NCBI GenBank assembly: GCA_900552225.1
Contig: URYX01000109.1
Span: 1 to 6,300, forward strand
Origin: an uncultured Oscillospiraceae bacterium
GTDB lineage: Bacteria; Bacillota; Clostridia; Oscillospirales; Acutalibacteraceae
Reading direction: 5' to 3'
Length of the DNA: 6,300 nt
The notes under the pieces are model-generated. The model saw nothing but the letters and a program-made list of their open reading frames with translations, had not been told where the DNA came from and did no database searches. Made by a program: the position numbers and the translations under genes. This document shows, in pieces, positions 5,949 through 6,300 of the stretch. How positions within the stretch are numbered: position 1 is the first letter of the stretch; each line of letters opens with the position of its first letter.

Positions 5949-5966
5949 CGCAGTCCGAGGACTGCG
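5949..5966 (+). other. Hairpin at the predicted 5' end of the tRNA precursor
   Basis: CGCAGTCC (5949-5956) and GGACTGCG (5959-5966) form a perfect 8-bp stem with the two bases GA between them. This palindrome starts at the predicted transcription start and ends 14 bases before the tRNA. It could be an operator or a leader structure affecting precursor processing; with a two-base loop the RNA hairpin would open one closing pair. Confidence 0.55.
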
Positions 5967-5980
5967 GTTATAGGAAGTAT

Positions 5981-6064
5981 GCGAGAATGCTGGAATTGGC
6001 AGACAGGCACGTTTGAGGTGCGTGTGTCGAAGACGTACGGGTTCAAGTCCCGTTTCTCGCACCA
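5981..6064 (+). tRNA. tRNA-Leu, anticodon GAG, CCA encoded
   Basis: All parts of a class II tRNA are present. The acceptor stem pairs GCGAGAA (5981-5987) with TTCTCGC (6054-6060), then discriminator A and an encoded CCA. The D arm pairs CTG with CAG. The anticodon stem pairs CACGT (6008-6012) with GCGTG (6020-6024). The loop TTGAGGT puts anticodon GAG at 6015-6017, reading CUC and CUU. A long variable arm (GTC-GAA-GAC) is typical of leucine tRNA. The T arm is ACGGG-TTCAAGT-CCCGT. The structure looks intact and functional. Confidence 0.96.
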
Positions 6065-6070
6065 TCAAGA

Positions 6071-6123
6071 GGCTATAAAAAAGATATAGCCCGTGAAAAG
6101 CCCGATAAAATCGGGGTTTTCAC
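6071..6123 (+). terminator. Probable terminator region of the tRNA-Leu transcript
   Basis: Two hairpins follow the tRNA. The first pairs GGCTATA (6071-6077) with TATAGCC (6085-6091). The second pairs CCCGA (6101-6105) with TCGGG (6111-6115), extended past a G-G mismatch by GTGAAAA with TTTTCAC. GTTTT directly follows the GC part, and an A tract precedes it, so the second is the likely intrinsic terminator and may work on both strands. The T run is short. Confidence 0.6.
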
Positions 6124-6227
6124 CGTTTATACGGCAAAATTTCAGCGAACCGTTTTGACAGATATAAAAATGATGTTTTCCCTTTGTTGGATGTCTTGAA
6201 CTCTCACACAACCGAATAATGATACGC
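6124..6227. other. AT-rich stretch without a recognised gene
   Basis: I see no convincing gene or RNA here. A TTGACA at 6155-6160 has no -10 element at 17 bases. One frame is open from 6109 to a stop at 6217-6219 but lacks a start codon and a ribosome binding site. Composition differs sharply from the genes to the left. Confidence 0.4.
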
Positions 6228-6264
6228 AAGGCAGATAGAAATCAAAAATCTATCTGCCTTTTTT
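6228..6264 (+). terminator. Strong intrinsic terminator
   Basis: AAGGCAGATAGA (6228-6239) and TCTATCTGCCTT (6249-6260) form a perfect 12-bp stem around a nine-base A-rich loop, followed by an unbroken T run (6259-6264) and ATT. No coding gene lies directly upstream, so it may back up the tRNA terminator, end an unrecognised small RNA, or be the remnant of a lost gene. The bases after it, to 6300, show nothing I recognise. Confidence 0.85.
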
Positions 6265-6300
6265 ATTACCCTAAAAAATGAGAAAACAGATATGCTGCAG

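Noticed and set aside
3726..6068. A 780-codon open frame on the minus strand
   Set aside because: It lies opposite six well-supported features (apbE end, FMN-binding, NusG-II, Gx transporter, spoIIID, tRNA). Its translation is low-complexity, rich in Arg, Pro and Ala, and matches no family; long antisense frames are expected in GC-rich DNA.
6155..6183. Second sigma-A promoter after the tRNA
   Set aside because: TTGACA is present, but there is no -10 element 16-18 bases downstream.
1..6300. CRISPR array, phage genes or insertion sequence
   Set aside because: No regularly spaced direct repeats, transposase, integrase or phage structural motifs were seen within the window.

Overview
The window reads as chromosomal DNA of a GC-rich, anaerobic, endospore-forming Firmicute (class Clostridia; an Oscillospirales-type lineage is my best guess). 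Three things support this: Rnf genes of the clostridial type, a clear spoIIID sporulation regulator, and strong AGGAGG-type ribosome binding sites. The coding part is GC-rich (45 of 60 bases in 1081-1140), while the last 180 bases are only 36% G+C (64 of 180).

Layout, all on the + strand. Positions 1-1710 hold the end of an Rnf operon: the 3' part of rnfE, then rnfA and rnfB, tightly packed. Positions 1711-5483 hold an extracytosolic flavin module: a lipoprotein with two copies of one domain, an ApbE-type FAD:protein FMN transferase lipoprotein, an RnfG-like membrane-anchored FMN-binding protein with the SGAT flavin-attachment motif, a NusG-domain-II membrane protein, and a Gx-transporter family membrane protein. 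Positions 5484-5846 hold spoIIID behind a sigma-E-like promoter. Positions 5914-6064 hold a textbook sigma-A promoter and a tRNA-Leu(GAG) gene. Positions 6065-6300 are AT-rich and non-coding as far as I can see, with two terminator-like hairpins.

How the genes fit together: Rnf couples electron flow from reduced ferredoxin to NAD+ with ion pumping and needs covalently bound FMN on its extracytosolic parts. ApbE attaches that FMN. The nearby RnfG-like protein is a second likely ApbE substrate. Linked NusG-II and Gx-transporter genes are typical of loci that move electrons or flavins across the membrane. The locus therefore looks like Rnf plus its flavin-loading machinery and an accessory flavoprotein branch.

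I see no wholly new system. The most unusual items are the 22-bp inverted repeats, each a palindrome, that bracket the duplicated-domain lipoprotein gene; the lipoprotein itself; the CxxCxxCxxC tail of RnfE; and the abrupt composition change just after the tRNA gene.
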